Shown piece after piece: positions 1 through 10,160 of a stretch of 34,775 nucleotides of DNA. Position numbers and translations under genes: made by a program. The stretch is from an uncultured Clostridia bacterium. GTDB taxonomy: Bacteria; Bacillota; Clostridia; Lachnospirales; Anaerotignaceae. The stretch spans positions 1-34,775 of the forward strand of contig CALWLF010000055.1 of NCBI GenBank assembly GCA_944381455.1. The letters are read 5' to 3'. The notes below the pieces were generated by a model, which saw nothing but the letters and a program-made list of their open reading frames with translations, searched no databases and was not told the DNA's origin. Within the stretch, counting starts at the first letter, position 1; each line of letters opens with the position of its first letter.

Positions 1-2
1 TG

Positions 3-272
3 GCCATGGAAGAAGTGGTGGCAGTGGCCGAAGCGGCCGGCGTGGATTTGACCATGGCCGACGTAACAGCCATGGATGAGAAAATCCATGGGTTTGAGCC
101 GGAGGCCACAAGCTCCATGCTGCAAGATGTGGCGGCAAAACGGAAGACAGAAGTGGAATTTTTTGCCGGGGAGCTGATGCGTTTAGGCAAGCAATACGGC
201 GTGGCAACGCCTTATAATGCGCTGCTCTATCAGCTGCTGCGGGCAAAAGAAGGATTGTACGGCATCGAATAA
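3..272 (+). CDS. panE: 2-dehydropantoate 2-reductase (ketopantoate reductase), C-terminal part only
   Basis: The gene enters from the left edge, so only the last 90 or so residues are visible and the true start lies outside. The fragment matches the all-helical C-terminal (ApbA_C) domain of ketopantoate reductases, with the SSMLQD segment, the KTEVE segment and a PYNALLYQLLRAKE-like end. The family reduces ketopantoate to pantoate with NADPH in the cytosol, on the way to pantothenate and coenzyme A. The NADPH-binding Rossmann half is not visible. An intrinsic terminator follows about 80 bases downstream, and the next gene (purK) is convergent, so panE ends its transcription unit. A related ApbA-family reductase of other specificity cannot be excluded from this half. 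Confidence 0.82.
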   Translation, partial: AMEEVVAVAEAAGVDLTMADVTAMDEKIHGFEPEATSSMLQDVAAKRKTEVEFFAGELMRLGKQYGVATPYNALLYQLLRAKEGLYGIE

Positions 273-350
273 AAAGAAGCCATCTGGCGCATTGTTCTAA
301 AGAGCAGCCACGGCGCAAGCTTTTGTTTCAAAAAAATGACAACAGAAAGA

Positions 351-396
351 AAACAGCCAAGCCCTTCCAAGGAAAAGAGCGTGGCTGTTTGTTTTT
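351..396 (+). terminator. Intrinsic terminator after panE
   Basis: AAACAGCCA (351-359) pairs with TGGCTGTTT (382-390) and is followed by GTTTTT. It lies between the convergent panE and purK genes. The rest of 273-443 holds nothing else I recognise. Confidence 0.7.
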
Positions 397-443
397 ATAG
401 GGAAAGCAGTGCAGAAACCACAGGTGATCCAAGGGGCATTTTG

Positions 444-1607
444 TCAGGACTGGATTTCTCCTTGGATTTTGACGCAGGCTTTTGCTTTGGCGGCGTTTTG
501 GATGGCTTCTTCCAGTGTGGCGGCAGTGGCTGTCAGATGGCCCATTTTTCGTTTGGGCTTGCTTTCTTCTTTGCCGTACACATGCAATGTTACGCCGGGG
601 ATGGCAAGGCAGTCATCGGCGCCAAGAACAACGGCTTTGCCGTGGCTTCCTTCTTCGCCCAGGATATTGCGCATGACGGCCGGGCGCAGCAAAGAAGAAT
701 CGCCTAAAGGAAGGCCGCTGACGGCACGGACATGCTGCTCAAACTGGCTGGTGACACAGGCTTCGATGGTGTAATGGCCGGAATTATGGGGGCGGGGAGC
801 CACCTCATTGACGGCCACGCACCCTGCTTCGTCCACAAACATTTCCACACAGAACATCCCCACGCCTTCAAAGACTTCCATCACCTGGCGGGCCAAATCC
901 ATGGCGTTTTTGGTGGTTTTTTCGCTGATGGCAGCAGGTACCCGGGTTTCATCCAAAATGCTGTCTTTATGCTCGTTTTGCGCCACGGGATAGACGGCAA
1001 TGTCTCCATGGGCAGAGCGGCAGGCCAAAACAGAAATTTCCATGGTAAAAGGGAAAAATTTTTCTGCCATCAGCGGCAAGGCGCCGCCGCCTAAGGCATA
1101 AAACCCCGTTTCCACTTCCTCTTCTGATGCAATGACATAATTGCCTTTGCCGTCATAGCCGCCGGTGCAGGTTTTTAACATATAGGGATAGCCAAAGGCG
1201 CTGCCGGCTTCTTTCATTTCTGCCACAGAAGAAACGGCGCAAAAATCCGGCACCGGCAGATGGTGCTTGGCCAACAGGGTTTTTTGAGAAAACTTGTTTT
1301 GGATGATGGCAAGGCTGGTGGCCGTAGGGTAAACCACATGGCCTTCTGCCTCCAGCTCTTTTAACACCTGGGCATTGATATGCTCAAATTCATAGGTGAT
1401 GACGTCGCACTTTTGGGCCAGCTGACGGATGGCTGCGGCATCTTCAAAGTCGGCCACAATATGCTCGTCCACCAAGGTATGGGCTGGGCAGTGGAGAGTG
1501 GGGTCCAGCACACGGATGGTAAAGCCCATTTTTTTTGCTTCTAAAATCATCATCTGGCCCAGCTGGCCGCCGCCGATGATGCCAATGGTTTTTTGGATGG
1601 ATTCCAT
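444..1607 (-). CDS. purK: N5-carboxyaminoimidazole ribonucleotide synthase (PurK)
   Basis: This 387-residue protein is an ATP-grasp enzyme that carboxylates aminoimidazole ribonucleotide with ATP and bicarbonate to N5-CAIR in purine synthesis. The N-terminus has the glycine-rich GIIGGGQLGQMM segment (about residues 9-20). The middle carries the ATP-grasp glycine loop TGGYDGKG. The C-terminal half has NEVAPRPHNSGHYTIEA, a PurK signature containing metal and substrate ligands. Length is normal for the family. The start follows an AAAGGAG site located inside the 3' end of the upstream acyltransferase gene, whose stop lies 3 bases before this ATG, so the two are probably translationally coupled. 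No purE is visible next to it, which is unusual because purE and purK are often adjacent. Confidence 0.95.
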   Translation of the reverse strand: MESIQKTIGIIGGGQLGQMMILEAKKMGFTIRVLDPTLHCPAHTLVDEHIVADFEDAAAIRQLAQKCDVITYEFEHINAQVLKELEAEGHVVYPTATSLAIIQNKFSQKTLLAKHHLPVPDFCAVSSVAEMKEAGSAFGYPYMLKTCTGGYDGKGNYVIASEEEVETGFYALGGGALPLMAEKFFPFTMEISVLACRSAHGDIAVYPVAQNEHKDSILDETRVPAAISEKTTKNAMDLARQVMEVFEGVGMFCVEMFVDEAGCVAVNEVAPRPHNSGHYTIEACVTSQFEQHVRAVSGLPLGDSSLLRPAVMRNILGEEGSHGKAVVLGADDCLAIPGVTLHVYGKEESKPKRKMGHLTATAATLEEAIQNAAKAKACVKIQGEIQS

Positions 1608-1610
1608 GGA

Positions 1611-2633
1611 TTATTGTGCTCCTTTCTGTTGCAGCAGCCGTTGCTTTGCCTTCTGGGAAAGAAAACAGAAGAGGAATGTTGCGGCATAGACAAAGAAAAA
1701 CCGCAGCGCAAAGCTCAGTCCAATATCTGTGATTCCCACCGACTGCATAAAAAAATTGATGAGATTTAAAAACAGGCAGTGGCTTAAATAAGCCGTAAAA
1801 GTCCAGGAAGACAGTTTTGTCCATCTTCCTTCTGAAACATAAGTGCCTACTGTCATCACCACAAAAATGGCAAAGACGCAGTAGAAAATATGCAGCGTTT
1901 CCAAAAAGGGAACGAAAACGCCATAGACATATGTCTGATATGTATACAGCAAGTCTCCAATGCCAAACAGCACCCAGATGCCGACAAACAAAAATGCCCG
2001 TTTTTTTAGCAGTTTTTTCAGTTTTTCCTCCTGCAAGCCATAGATGGCGCCCAGCGTCCAGTAGAGCAGATAGGTGGGAAAAAGCCGGTCGGTGTAAGAA
2101 AGGGTGATGCCGGCTTTTGCCAGCACTTTGGGCAGCACCTGGGGAAACAAGACGGTAATGGCAAAAGAACAGGCAATGAGAATCAGCGGATCAAACCGCC
2201 GAAAGAGCTTCTGCCATAAAGGCATCAAGGCATAAAACTGCAAGATGATCACGATAAAATAAAAGGGACTGACAATGTTTCCCAGCAGCAAATACCGCAA
2301 AAGGTCCCGTAACGAAAGGTGATAGTACCCTGCAACATAGAAAAAGAAATAATAGCCAATGGTCCAAAGCACATAAGGAATGGCAATGGTCTTAATTCTG
2401 CGCCAATAAAATTGACGGTAATTTTTCAGGGGCGGTTTTAAGAAAAATTTCAGCGCTGATAAAAAAATAAAGCCCTGCACCACAAATGCACTCAGCCGCC
2501 AGGGAAACAGTACGCTGACAAACTGCACACTGTCTCTGCTCAATACGGAAACAGGCTGGCTGGCAATATGAATAAACATCACCAGCAGACAAAGCAGGAT
2601 GCTGGCAAAAGAGATCTCCGGTCGTTTTTCCAT
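1611..2633 (-). CDS. Acyltransferase family 3 integral membrane protein
   Basis: This 340-residue protein is very hydrophobic, with about ten predicted membrane segments. Near the N-terminus the first membrane helix contains the histidine context VMFIHIASQPV, as expected for acyltransferase-3 (OafA/WecH-type) proteins, which move acetyl or other acyl groups onto surface sugars. A basic loop YWRRIKTIAIPYVLWT after the second or third helix is also typical. The start is supported by AGGAGG six bases upstream and by an extended -10 promoter further out. The substrate cannot be told from sequence. It is the first gene of a two-gene unit with purK, an odd functional pairing. Confidence 0.8.
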   Translation of the reverse strand: MEKRPEISFASILLCLLVMFIHIASQPVSVLSRDSVQFVSVLFPWRLSAFVVQGFIFLSALKFFLKPPLKNYRQFYWRRIKTIAIPYVLWTIGYYFFFYVAGYYHLSLRDLLRYLLLGNIVSPFYFIVIILQFYALMPLWQKLFRRFDPLILIACSFAITVLFPQVLPKVLAKAGITLSYTDRLFPTYLLYWTLGAIYGLQEEKLKKLLKKRAFLFVGIWVLFGIGDLLYTYQTYVYGVFVPFLETLHIFYCVFAIFVVMTVGTYVSEGRWTKLSSWTFTAYLSHCLFLNLINFFMQSVGITDIGLSFALRFFFVYAATFLFCFLSQKAKQRLLQQKGAQ

Positions 2634-2669
2634 AATATCCTCCTTTTTTCAAAACCCCATACAAATTTT

Positions 2670-2678
2670 AGTATAGCA
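2670..2678 (-). promoter_or_regulatory. Extended -10 promoter for the acyltransferase-purK unit
   Basis: On the minus strand the sequence reads TGC-TATACT, a TGn extended -10 box, about 37 bases before the acyltransferase ATG. No convincing -35 is seen, as is normal for extended -10 promoters. Confidence 0.5.
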
Positions 2679-2827
2679 TAAAAGTTTGCAAACGGGTATA
2701 GTTTTTTTGGGAAAACCAGTGCAATTTGACAGGTTTCATGATATAATAAAATCAATATTGCCCATGGCAAGGAAATGGTATTGGATGGAAAAATGGACAG
2801 AAAGGGCGCTTGAAAAAGCGGTGCGTT

Positions 2828-5629
2828 ATGACGATGGCAGAAAAAAAGAAAGCGGCGCGCGCCGGTCTCAAATCGGTGCAGCGGGGACCAAAAACGAAAA
2901 CGACGAAGGCAAAAAACAACAGCAAGAAAAAGAAGCAGGAAGAAAATGCAGTTTCCACCGATGTGGTGCTGATTGTACTGATTGCTTTTTCTCTGCTTGT
3001 TTTTTTCAGCCTTTTTACCTCCCTGATGGGGACGTTCGGCCTATGGATGGCTGGGGTGATGAAAGGACTTTTGGGTGCGGGGGCCATGGTGCTGCCGCCG
3101 GTGGTGATTGCCTTTTCCATCTGGGCTTTGGCTGGCAAAGAACGGCTGTTTTTTGTGTGTAAGGCCATTGGGGCAGTGTTGTTTGTATTGAGCATTTCTC
3201 TGCTGGGACAGTTGATTTCTGCTGGCAGCCGTGTGTATACGGCCTCCTTTTTTCAACAGGCCGGTCTGTTTTTTGCCAATGGCACAGGGCTAAACGGCGG
3301 CATGATTGGCGGGCTTTTGGGCTGGGGGTTAAAAAGCGCCCTGGGCTTTGGCAGCTACCTGGTGGCTTTTGCCGCTTTGATCATCGGTATTGTAATGGGA
3401 ACGGGAAGATCGCTGATTACCGGGGTGCAAAATGCCCTTGGCTTTGCATCGGAACGCAGACGGGTGAAAGAGGCTAAAATTAAAGCAAAGGCAGAAAACA
3501 TCCGGCAAAAAGAAGCCAGACGGCTGGAAAAAATGGAACAAGAGGCAGAAAAACAGCGCCTCCGAGAAGAAAAACTGGCTTTTCGCCGGGAGAAAAAAGC
3601 TGGGCGCGGCTTTTTTAACATCCTGCTGGAAGATGACAGCACCTATGAGGGCGAAGTGGTAGAAAAAGTGGAGGCAGCACCTCAGCCGCAGGAAAAAGAA
3701 ACGCAGCCTGATGTTCAGGCAGGGGAAAGAAAAGAAGAAAAGAAAAAAACAGAAAAACTGATAGAAGTGCTGGGCATGGGAAATTTCGGCCGGAAAAAAG
3801 CGGCAGAAGAGGCGCCCAAGCCGCTGGCCATTGACATCGTAACAGAGCCGCAAGAGACGAAGGAAGAAGAACAAGAACCGGCTATTTTTGGCGCTTTTTC
3901 AGAACAAGAAGGGCCTTTGGAAGCAGTCTTGCCAGAAGATGGACCGGAAGAAGTGTTCCAGGAAGAATCGTCTTGGGAGGCCGATTCCTCTTTTGTGGCA
4001 GCGCCTGCTGCATCATCGGCAGAACCCACGGCACCGGAGGAACTTGTGTCTAAAAAATGCCAGGAAGAAGAACTGGCGAAAGCGGCGCCAAACAAATCTA
4101 TTCTTCCAGAAAAAGATGAGCAAAAGGCAGAAAAGCAGGAGGCAGAGCCGATGGAAAATCGGCCAAAAGAACAGGAAGTATATCAATTTCCGCCACTGTC
4201 GCTGCTGGGGATGCCGGACAAAACCTCTGGCGGTGATTCCAGAACGGTGATGGTTGCCAATGCCAAAAAGCTGGAAGAAACGCTGGCCAGCTTTGGCGTG
4301 ACGGCAAAGGTAACGCAAATCAATCAAGGGCCGACAGTAACCCGCTATGAATTGGCTCCCAGCCAAGGGGTGAAAGTGTCGAAAATTGTAAACTTGGCCG
4401 ACGACCTGGCCTTGAATCTGGCTGCCACCGGCATCCGGATTGAAGCGCCCATCCCCGGCAAAGCTGCGGTGGGGATCGAGGTGCCAAACCGGGAGCCTCA
4501 GTCGGTCTATTTACGAAAAGTGCTGGAAAGCGAAGCATTCCAAACCTTCCCCTCGAAGCTGGCCTTTGCCTTGGGGGAAGATATTGCAGGAAACGCCATT
4601 GTGACAGACATTGCCAAAATGCCCCACCTGCTCATTGCAGGTGCCACCGGCTCCGGCAAAAGCGTTTGTATCAACACCTTGATTACCAGTATTTTGTATA
4701 AGGCATCGCCGGAAGAGGTGAAGCTGCTACTGGTGGATCCCAAGGTGGTGGAACTGAGCATTTATAACGGCATTCCCCATTTGCTGATTCCTGTGGTGAC
4801 CGATCCGAAAAAAGCGGCCGGCGCCCTCAACTGGGCCGTGCGGGAAATGCTGGGGCGGTATCAAAAATTTGCCGACGCCGTGGTGCGGGACATCAAAGGA
4901 TATAACGCCATGGTGGAAGAAACGGGCGAAGGAGAAAAAATGCCTCAAATTGTCATCATCATCGATGAATTGGCAGACTTGATGATGGCAGCCCCAGGCG
5001 ATGTGGAAGACGCCATCTGCCGTCTGGCCCAGATGGCCCGGGCAGCAGGGCTGCATTTGATCATTGCCACCCAGCGGCCGTCGGTGGATGTCATCACTGG
5101 TGTGATTAAGGCCAATATTCCGTCTCGGCTGGCCTTTGCCGTTTCTTCCGGCATTGACAGCCGGACCATTTTAGACAGCACTGGAGCAGAAAAACTGCTG
5201 GGTAAAGGTGATATGCTGTTCCACCCGCTGGGCATGAATAAACCGGTGCGTATCCAGGGTGCTTTTGTCACAGACAAAGAAGTGGAAAGCATCGTAAACT
5301 TTCTGAAAGAGAAAAAAACCGTCACTTATGATGAAAAAATGATTGAAAGCATCACGGCTGTGGCGCAAAAAAGTGCAGATTCCGACGAGGTGGATGACGA
5401 GCTTTTTGACCAGGCTGTGGATTTGGTTGTGGAAAAAGAAAAGGCCTCGGCCAGTATGTTGCAGCGGCAGTTTCGCATCGGCTATAACCGGGCGGCACGT
5501 CTCATAGATGCACTGGAAGAGCGAGGCATTGTGGGGCCGGACGAGGGCAGCAAACCCAGAAGGGTGCTGTTAACAAAGGCCCAATGGCTGGAGCTGCGTT
5601 ACCCCACCGAGGAAGATGAAGGAGACTAA
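2828..5629 (+). CDS. ftsK: DNA translocase FtsK/SpoIIIE
   Basis: This protein of about 933 residues has the full FtsK/SpoIIIE layout. It has a lysine-rich N-terminal tail and about four membrane helices in the first 200 residues. A long charged Glu/Lys linker runs to roughly residue 460. The RecA-like motor then carries Walker A GATGSGKS (605-612) and a Walker B strand ending in IIIDE (about 709-714). The end is a winged-helix gamma domain ([19 protein letters not shown]) that reads chromosome-orienting sequences. The family pumps DNA across closing division or sporulation septa. The start is uncertain: ATG 2828 or ATG 2834 gives a normal N-terminus, while an in-frame TTG lies at 2810, and none has a strong Shine-Dalgarno site. 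The rimO start lies two bases past its stop, suggesting co-transcription. Confidence 0.95.
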   Translation: MTMAEKKKAARAGLKSVQRGPKTKTTKAKNNSKKKKQEENAVSTDVVLIVLIAFSLLVFFSLFTSLMGTFGLWMAGVMKGLLGAGAMVLPPVVIAFSIWALAGKERLFFVCKAIGAVLFVLSISLLGQLISAGSRVYTASFFQQAGLFFANGTGLNGGMIGGLLGWGLKSALGFGSYLVAFAALIIGIVMGTGRSLITGVQNALGFASERRRVKEAKIKAKAENIRQKEARRLEKMEQEAEKQRLREEKLAFRREKKAGRGFFNILLEDDSTYEGEVVEKVEAAPQPQEKETQPDVQAGERKEEKKKTEKLIEVLGMGNFGRKKAAEEAPKPLAIDIVTEPQETKEEEQEPAIFGAFSEQEGPLEAVLPEDGPEEVFQEESSWEADSSFVAAPAASSAEPTAPEELVSKKCQEEELAKAAPNKSILPEKDEQKAEKQEAEPMENRPKEQEVYQFPPLSLLGMPDKTSGGDSRTVMVANAKKLEETLASFGVTAKVTQINQGPTVTRYELAPSQGVKVSKIVNLADDLALNLAATGIRIEAPIPGKAAVGIEVPNREPQSVYLRKVLESEAFQTFPSKLAFALGEDIAGNAIVTDIAKMPHLLIAGATGSGKSVCINTLITSILYKASPEEVKLLLVDPKVVELSIYNGIPHLLIPVVTDPKKAAGALNWAVREMLGRYQKFADAVVRDIKGYNAMVEETGEGEKMPQIVIIIDELADLMMAAPGDVEDAICRLAQMARAAGLHLIIATQRPSVDVITGVIKANIPSRLAFAVSSGIDSRTILDSTGAEKLLGKGDMLFHPLGMNKPVRIQGAFVTDKEVESIVNFLKEKKTVTYDEKMIESITAVAQKSADSDEVDDELFDQAVDLVVEKEKASASMLQRQFRIGYNRAARLIDALEERGIVGPDEGSKPRRVLLTKAQWLELRYPTEEDEGD

Positions 5630-5630
5630 G

Positions 5631-6992
5631 ATGAGTATCAAATTGGCGTTTATATCCCTGGGTTGTGACAAAAACCTGGTGGACAGCGAAGTGATGTTGG
5701 GCATTTGCCGCAAAGAAGGGCTGGAAGTGATCAGCGAAGAGGAAAAGGCAGATATCATCGTCATCAACACCTGCTGTTTCATCCAAGATGCCTTGGAAGA
5801 AAGCATTGAAACCATTGTGGAAATGGGTAAGCTGAAGGAAACAGGCGCCTGCCGGGGCCTGATTGTCACCGGCTGCCTGGGGCAGCGGTATCAAAACGAA
5901 ATGTTTGAAGAAATGCCGGAAGTGGATGCTGTCGTTGGAACGGCCAGCTATGAGCAGATTGCCAAAGTGGCCCGGGAAGTCTATGAAGGAAAGAAAGTGA
6001 AGGAGCTGGCACAAATTGATATGCCCATGGAGGATGAAGACCATGCCCTCTTACGGGTGCTCTCCACGGCTGGCCACTTTGCCTATTTAAAAATTGCAGA
6101 AGGCTGCGACAACCATTGCACCTATTGTGTGATTCCTTCCCTGCGGGGAAAATTTCGCAGCCGTCATTTGGAAAGTCTGGTCCAAGAAGCCAAGGGGTTG
6201 GCAGCGCAGGGAGTCAAAGAGCTGATTTTGGTGGCCCAGGATACGGCCCTTTATGGGACGGATTTATATGGAGAAAACCGCCTGCCCCAGTTATTGGAGG
6301 CCCTCTGCCAGATTGACGGTATCGCCTGGATTCGTCTGCTTTATTGTTATCCAGAGCATTTGACCGACGAAACCATTGCCGTCATGGCAAGGGAGCCAAA
6401 AATCTGCCACTATCTGGACATGCCCATTCAGCATGGCGACGACGGCGTGCTGCGGCGCATGGGCCGGCGCAACACCAAGGCGCTGATGGTGGAAAAAATC
6501 GGTAAACTCCGTCAGGCCATGCCGGACATCACCATGCGCACCACCATCATCACCGGCTTTCCCGGGGAAACGGAAGCAGAATTTCAGTCCTGTCTGGACT
6601 TTGTGACGGAAATGAAGTTTGACCGACTGGGGGTATTCACCTATTCCCAGGAGGAAGGAACGCCGGCGGCCAAACTGCCAAACCAAGTGGACGAGGAAGT
6701 AAAGGCAGAGCGAAAAGAAATTTTGATGCAGCGGCAAAAAGAAATTTCTGCCCAATTTTGTGAAGGATTTGTGGGAAAAACCATGACGGTGCTGGTGGAA
6801 GGCCAGCTGCCGGGAGAAGCCGTTTATTGCACCAGAAGTTTTCGGGATGCACCGGACATTGACGGGCTGGTATTTGTCCAAAGCGACGTGGAGCTTTTGA
6901 CGGGGGACCTGGTGGAAGTGGAAATAACGGCGGCGGCCGATTATGATTTATACGGAAGGGTGATGGAATATGGAAATGAACTTACCCAATAA
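5631..6992 (+). CDS. rimO: Ribosomal protein S12 methylthiotransferase RimO
   Basis: This 453-residue radical SAM enzyme adds a methylthio group to the conserved aspartate of ribosomal protein S12. The N-terminal UPF0004 domain supplies three cluster cysteines (C12, C48 and C82, starting GCDKNLVDSE). The radical SAM domain carries CDNHCTYC (C159, C163, C166), followed by PSLRGKFRSR. A TRAM-like domain forms the C-terminus. The SLGCDKNLVDSE context favours RimO over MiaB. The ATG at 5631 is chosen over an in-frame ATG at 5616 because AAGGAG lies just upstream of 5631, inside the end of ftsK. The last 23 bases overlap the pgsA start. Confidence 0.95.
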   Translation: MSIKLAFISLGCDKNLVDSEVMLGICRKEGLEVISEEEKADIIVINTCCFIQDALEESIETIVEMGKLKETGACRGLIVTGCLGQRYQNEMFEEMPEVDAVVGTASYEQIAKVAREVYEGKKVKELAQIDMPMEDEDHALLRVLSTAGHFAYLKIAEGCDNHCTYCVIPSLRGKFRSRHLESLVQEAKGLAAQGVKELILVAQDTALYGTDLYGENRLPQLLEALCQIDGIAWIRLLYCYPEHLTDETIAVMAREPKICHYLDMPIQHGDDGVLRRMGRRNTKALMVEKIGKLRQAMPDITMRTTIITGFPGETEAEFQSCLDFVTEMKFDRLGVFTYSQEEGTPAAKLPNQVDEEVKAERKEILMQRQKEISAQFCEGFVGKTMTVLVEGQLPGEAVYCTRSFRDAPDIDGLVFVQSDVELLTGDLVEVEITAAADYDLYGRVMEYGNELTQ

Positions 6993-7512
6993 ACTGACGC
7001 TGCTGCGGGTGATTCTCATCCCGGTGTTTTTGGTGGTGCTTTTAAGCGGCCTTGTGGCAGAGCCGGTGAGCCGCTATGTGGCAGTGATTATTTTCATGGT
7101 GGCCTCCTTTACGGACTTTTTAGACGGGCACATTGCAAGAAAATATCATCTGGTGACCAATTTCGGCAAGTTTATGGATCCTCTGGCCGATAAACTGCTG
7201 GTGGCGGCGGCGCTCATCAGCATGGTGGAACTGGGGGACATTGCCGCCTGGATCGTCATTGTGATCATCAGCCGGGAATTTATCATCACCGGATTTCGGC
7301 TGATTGCCTTAGAAAGCGGCAAGGTGATTGCAGCCAGCTGGTGGGGCAAGACAAAGACGGTGAGCCAGATGGTGATGATTATTTTTGTGTTAAGCGGAAT
7401 CGTTGGGCCGCAGACGGTGCTTGGACTGATTTTGATTTATGCCTCGGCCTTTTTCACCATCGTTTCCGGGGTGGATTATATCGTAAAAAATGTGGAAGTG
7501 TTAAAAGGATAG
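6970..7512 (+). CDS. pgsA: CDP-diacylglycerol-glycerol-3-phosphate 3-phosphatidyltransferase
   Basis: This 180-residue membrane enzyme makes phosphatidylglycerol phosphate from CDP-diacylglycerol and glycerol-3-phosphate, the committed step to phosphatidylglycerol and cardiolipin. It shows the complete CDP-alcohol phosphotransferase signature, DG-x2-AR-x8-G-x3-D-x3-D, starting DGHIARKYH (about residues 52-74), and four or more membrane helices. NLPNKLTLLR at the N-terminus is typical of PgsA. ATG 6970 is preceded by GGAAGGG with 9-base spacing; ATG 6976 is possible but less well placed. It overlaps the 3' end of rimO by 23 bases, so it is likely translationally coupled. Confidence 0.94.
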   Translation: MEMNLPNKLTLLRVILIPVFLVVLLSGLVAEPVSRYVAVIIFMVASFTDFLDGHIARKYHLVTNFGKFMDPLADKLLVAAALISMVELGDIAAWIVIVIISREFIITGFRLIALESGKVIAASWWGKTKTVSQMVMIIFVLSGIVGPQTVLGLILIYASAFFTIVSGVDYIVKNVEVLKG

Positions 7513-7524
7513 GGGACGGTGTCA

Positions 7525-8781
7525 ATGGAAGCGGAAATTTTAGCAGTGGGAACGGAGATTTTGCTGGGCGATATTTTAAACACCAATGCCCAATATCTCT
7601 CCAAACAGCTGGCCAGCCTGGGCATCAACGTACATTTTCAAACGGTGGTGGGCGATAATGCCGAGCGGTTAACCCAGGCGGTGAACTTGGCCTACAGCCG
7701 GGCGGACTTGGTCATTACCAGCGGTGGCCTTGGGCCAACGGAGGACGATTTGACCAAGGAAACCTGCACCCGGTATTTTGGGGAGCCTTTGGTGGAAGAT
7801 GCAAAGGCCATGGCGATGCTGACAGACTTTTTCAAAGCCTTAAACCGCACCATGACCGACAACAATCGCAAGCAGGCCATGGTGCCCCGGGGCGCTACGG
7901 TGATGTATAACGAAAACGGCACGGCGCCGGGGATTATCCAAGAGGGGAAAGGCAAAATTTTGATTATGCTGCCAGGCCCGCCCCGGGAGCTGATCCCCAT
8001 GTTTGAAACGTATGCCAAGCCGTTTTTGGCATCGAAACAAGATTCCATTTTCGTCTCCCGGGTGCTGCGTATTGCCAAAGTGGGCGAAAGCGAAGTGGAG
8101 CATTTGCTTAAAGACTTGATTGACCAACAGACCAACCCCACCATTGCCACCTATGTAAAACGGTATGAAGTGATTGTGCGCTTGACGGCAAAGGCCAAGA
8201 CGGAAGAAGAGGCCAATTTGCTCATAGATCCGGTGGCAGAAGCCATTTATGAACGGCTGGGCAACAACCTTTATGCCGAAGGAGAAACGACGGTGTCGGA
8301 AGTGGTGTGCAAAATGCTTTTGGAGCGGCATTTGACGGTGGCAGTGGCAGAAAGCTGCACCGGAGGGATGCTTTCTTCCACCTTTGTGGATTATCCCGGC
8401 ATTTCTCAAGTATTTTTGGAAGGCGATGTGACCTACAGCAACGAGGCCAAAATGCGCCGCCTGGGTGTGAAGGCAGAAACCCTGGCAGAGCATGGCGCCG
8501 TCAGCGCCCAAACGGCTGCCCAGATGGCAGAGGGCGTGGCCAAAGCCGCCGGGGCCGATATTGGCCTTTCCACCACCGGTGTGGCCGGGCCCGATGGCGG
8601 CACAAAAGAAAAGCCGGTGGGCACGGTATATTTAGGCTTATATTATCAAGGTGAAGTGAAAACAAAACTGGTGCATTTGGTGGGAAACCGGGAACGGATT
8701 CGCATCCGCACCGTGGAGGCAGCCTTCGACTGGCTGCGGCGCACCATTCAGAAAAAAGAAGCAGAACGAGCGAAGGAGTGA
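7525..8781 (+). CDS. cinA: CinA: nicotinamide-nucleotide amidase / competence-damage-inducible protein
   Basis: This two-domain protein is about 418 residues long. The N-terminal half is the molybdopterin-binding-like CinA domain ([18 protein letters not shown]; later [11 protein letters not shown]), associated with ADP-ribose or NAD-derivative pyrophosphatase activity. The C-terminal half is the nicotinamide mononucleotide deamidase domain, with the catalytic-serine context [11 protein letters not shown] and later [10 protein letters not shown]. The family recycles pyridine nucleotides and in many Firmicutes sits directly before recA, as here (10-base gap). ATG 7525 is nine bases from AGGGG; a GTG at 7519 lies too close to that site. 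Confidence 0.94.
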   Translation: MEAEILAVGTEILLGDILNTNAQYLSKQLASLGINVHFQTVVGDNAERLTQAVNLAYSRADLVITSGGLGPTEDDLTKETCTRYFGEPLVEDAKAMAMLTDFFKALNRTMTDNNRKQAMVPRGATVMYNENGTAPGIIQEGKGKILIMLPGPPRELIPMFETYAKPFLASKQDSIFVSRVLRIAKVGESEVEHLLKDLIDQQTNPTIATYVKRYEVIVRLTAKAKTEEEANLLIDPVAEAIYERLGNNLYAEGETTVSEVVCKMLLERHLTVAVAESCTGGMLSSTFVDYPGISQVFLEGDVTYSNEAKMRRLGVKAETLAEHGAVSAQTAAQMAEGVAKAAGADIGLSTTGVAGPDGGTKEKPVGTVYLGLYYQGEVKTKLVHLVGNRERIRIRTVEAAFDWLRRTIQKKEAERAKE

Positions 8782-8791
8782 AAGAAGCTTT

Positions 8792-9967
8792 ATGGCAGAA
8801 AAAAAGACAGCAAAGAAAAAAGGCGAAAATAAATTTGACACCAAAGACGATGCCCTGAAAGCTGCCCTGGCCCAAATTGAAAAGCGGTTTGGGGAAGGGG
8901 CCGTGATGCGGCTGGGGGATGAAAGCAGCAAAATGAATGTGGAAACCTTCCCCACCGGTTCTTTGAGTTTGGACATTGCTTTGGGGGCCGGCGGCATTCC
9001 CAAGGGCAGAATCATTGAAGTGTACGGCCCGGAATCTTCCGGCAAAACCACCATTGCGCTGCACATGGTGGCCGAAGTGCAAAAACTGGGCGGCATTGCA
9101 GGGTTTATTGATGCAGAGCACGCCTTGGATCCGGAATATGCCAAAAATTTGGGCGTAGACATTGCAAACCTTTACATCTCCCAGCCAAACGATGGGGAAG
9201 AAGCCTTGGAAATTTGCGAAACCATGGTTCGCTCCGGCGCTTTGGATATCATCATTGTGGACTCGGTGGCGGCATTGGTGCCAAAGGCAGAAATTGAAGG
9301 CGAAATGGGGGCCAGCTTTGTGGGGCTGCAAGCCCGCTTGATGAGCCAGGCACTGCGGAAACTCACTGGCATCATTGGCAAGACAAAATGCTCTGTTATT
9401 TTCATCAACCAGCTGAGAGAAAAAATCGGCGTGACCTATGGCCCATCGGAAACCACCACCGGCGGCCGGGCGTTGAAGTTCTATGCCTCGGTGCGGCTGG
9501 ATATCCGCCGCGGGGTAAAAATCATGGACGGCGACGACATCATCGGCCATCAGACCACCATCAAAGTGGTGAAAAACAAAGTGGCGCCGCCGTTTAAATC
9601 GGTCAGCGTGGATATTCTCTTTGGCAAGGGCATTTCCAAAGAAGCCGATGTGCTGGATTTGGCAGCGGCCATTGATGTGGTGAAAAAGAGCGGTTCCTGG
9701 TACAGCTATGGCGAAACACGCATTGGCCAAGGCCGGGAAAATGCGAAAAATTTCTTGAAAGAAAACCCGGATGTGATGGAAGAAATCACCAAAACCGTGC
9801 GGGAACAGTATGGCTTTGCTGAGCAGGCGGCGCCCATTGCAACAGAAAACATCACAGCCCTGCCGCCTTCGGATGAGGAAGACGATGAGTTTTTGCTGGA
9901 AGAAAGCCAGGAAACGCTGTGGGAAGAAGAAGATGCCAAAGAGCTGCTGATGGAACAAGATAGCTGA
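8792..9967 (+). CDS. recA: Recombinase RecA
   Basis: This 391-residue ATP-dependent strand-exchange protein also acts as LexA co-protease in the SOS response. Walker A is GPESSGKT (79-86), preceded by the family's [17 protein letters not shown] stretch. The central region has [19 protein letters not shown], and the MAW-type motif ([19 protein letters not shown]) is intact. The C-terminal tail of about 40 residues is unusually long and strongly acidic, which in RecA generally tunes DNA binding. An AAGGAG lies 13 bases before the ATG, rather far. It is likely co-transcribed with cinA. No separate SOS box or promoter was recognised in the 10-base gap. A hairpin element follows the gene. Confidence 0.98.
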   Translation: MAEKKTAKKKGENKFDTKDDALKAALAQIEKRFGEGAVMRLGDESSKMNVETFPTGSLSLDIALGAGGIPKGRIIEVYGPESSGKTTIALHMVAEVQKLGGIAGFIDAEHALDPEYAKNLGVDIANLYISQPNDGEEALEICETMVRSGALDIIIVDSVAALVPKAEIEGEMGASFVGLQARLMSQALRKLTGIIGKTKCSVIFINQLREKIGVTYGPSETTTGGRALKFYASVRLDIRRGVKIMDGDDIIGHQTTIKVVKNKVAPPFKSVSVDILFGKGISKEADVLDLAAAIDVVKKSGSWYSYGETRIGQGRENAKNFLKENPDVMEEITKTVREQYGFAEQAAPIATENITALPPSDEEDDEFLLEESQETLWEEEDAKELLMEQDS

Positions 9968-9995
9968 CAAACGAAGGGGCAGCCGTTGGCACAGC

Positions 9996-10106
9996 TTCGT
10001 AAGAAAACAAAGATGGCTGCAATTCTGAGATGGAAAGGATTGCAACCATCTTCTTTTGCTACAGCTGTTTTCTTTTGAAGACTACCATTTCCAAGGAAGA
10101 AGAATC
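9996..10106. repeat. Dispersed hairpin element, copy A (probable terminator after recA)
   Basis: A 15-base arm GATGGCTGCAATTCT (10012-10026) pairs with AGGATTGCAACCATC (10036-10050), with one mismatch and one wobble. It is followed by TTCTTTTGCT. On the opposite strand the hairpin is followed by TTTGTTTTC. Flanking bases on both sides resemble copy B at 18741-18852, so the repeat is longer than the hairpin. It is the main content of the 193-base recA-recX gap and probably terminates recA transcription. Confidence 0.65.
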
Positions 10107-10160
10107 TTTTCTTCGCTGGAAAGCGCTTTTGCTGTCCTTTCTTTTTACGGGAGAAACGAC

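Noticed and set aside
2726..2747. TTGACA and TATAAT upstream of ftsK as a promoter
   Set aside because: Both hexamers are perfect but only 10 bases apart, too close for sigma-A; at most one takes part in a different promoter.
8501..10045. A 514-codon open frame on the minus strand across cinA and recA
   Set aside because: It is antisense to two clearly conserved genes, has a His/Phe-rich composition typical of a shadow frame, and has no ribosome site or family similarity.
10056..10160. Upstream extension of recX
   Set aside because: The extra 35 residues run through the repeat element and have no RecX similarity; ATG 10161 has a ribosome site and the family N-terminus.
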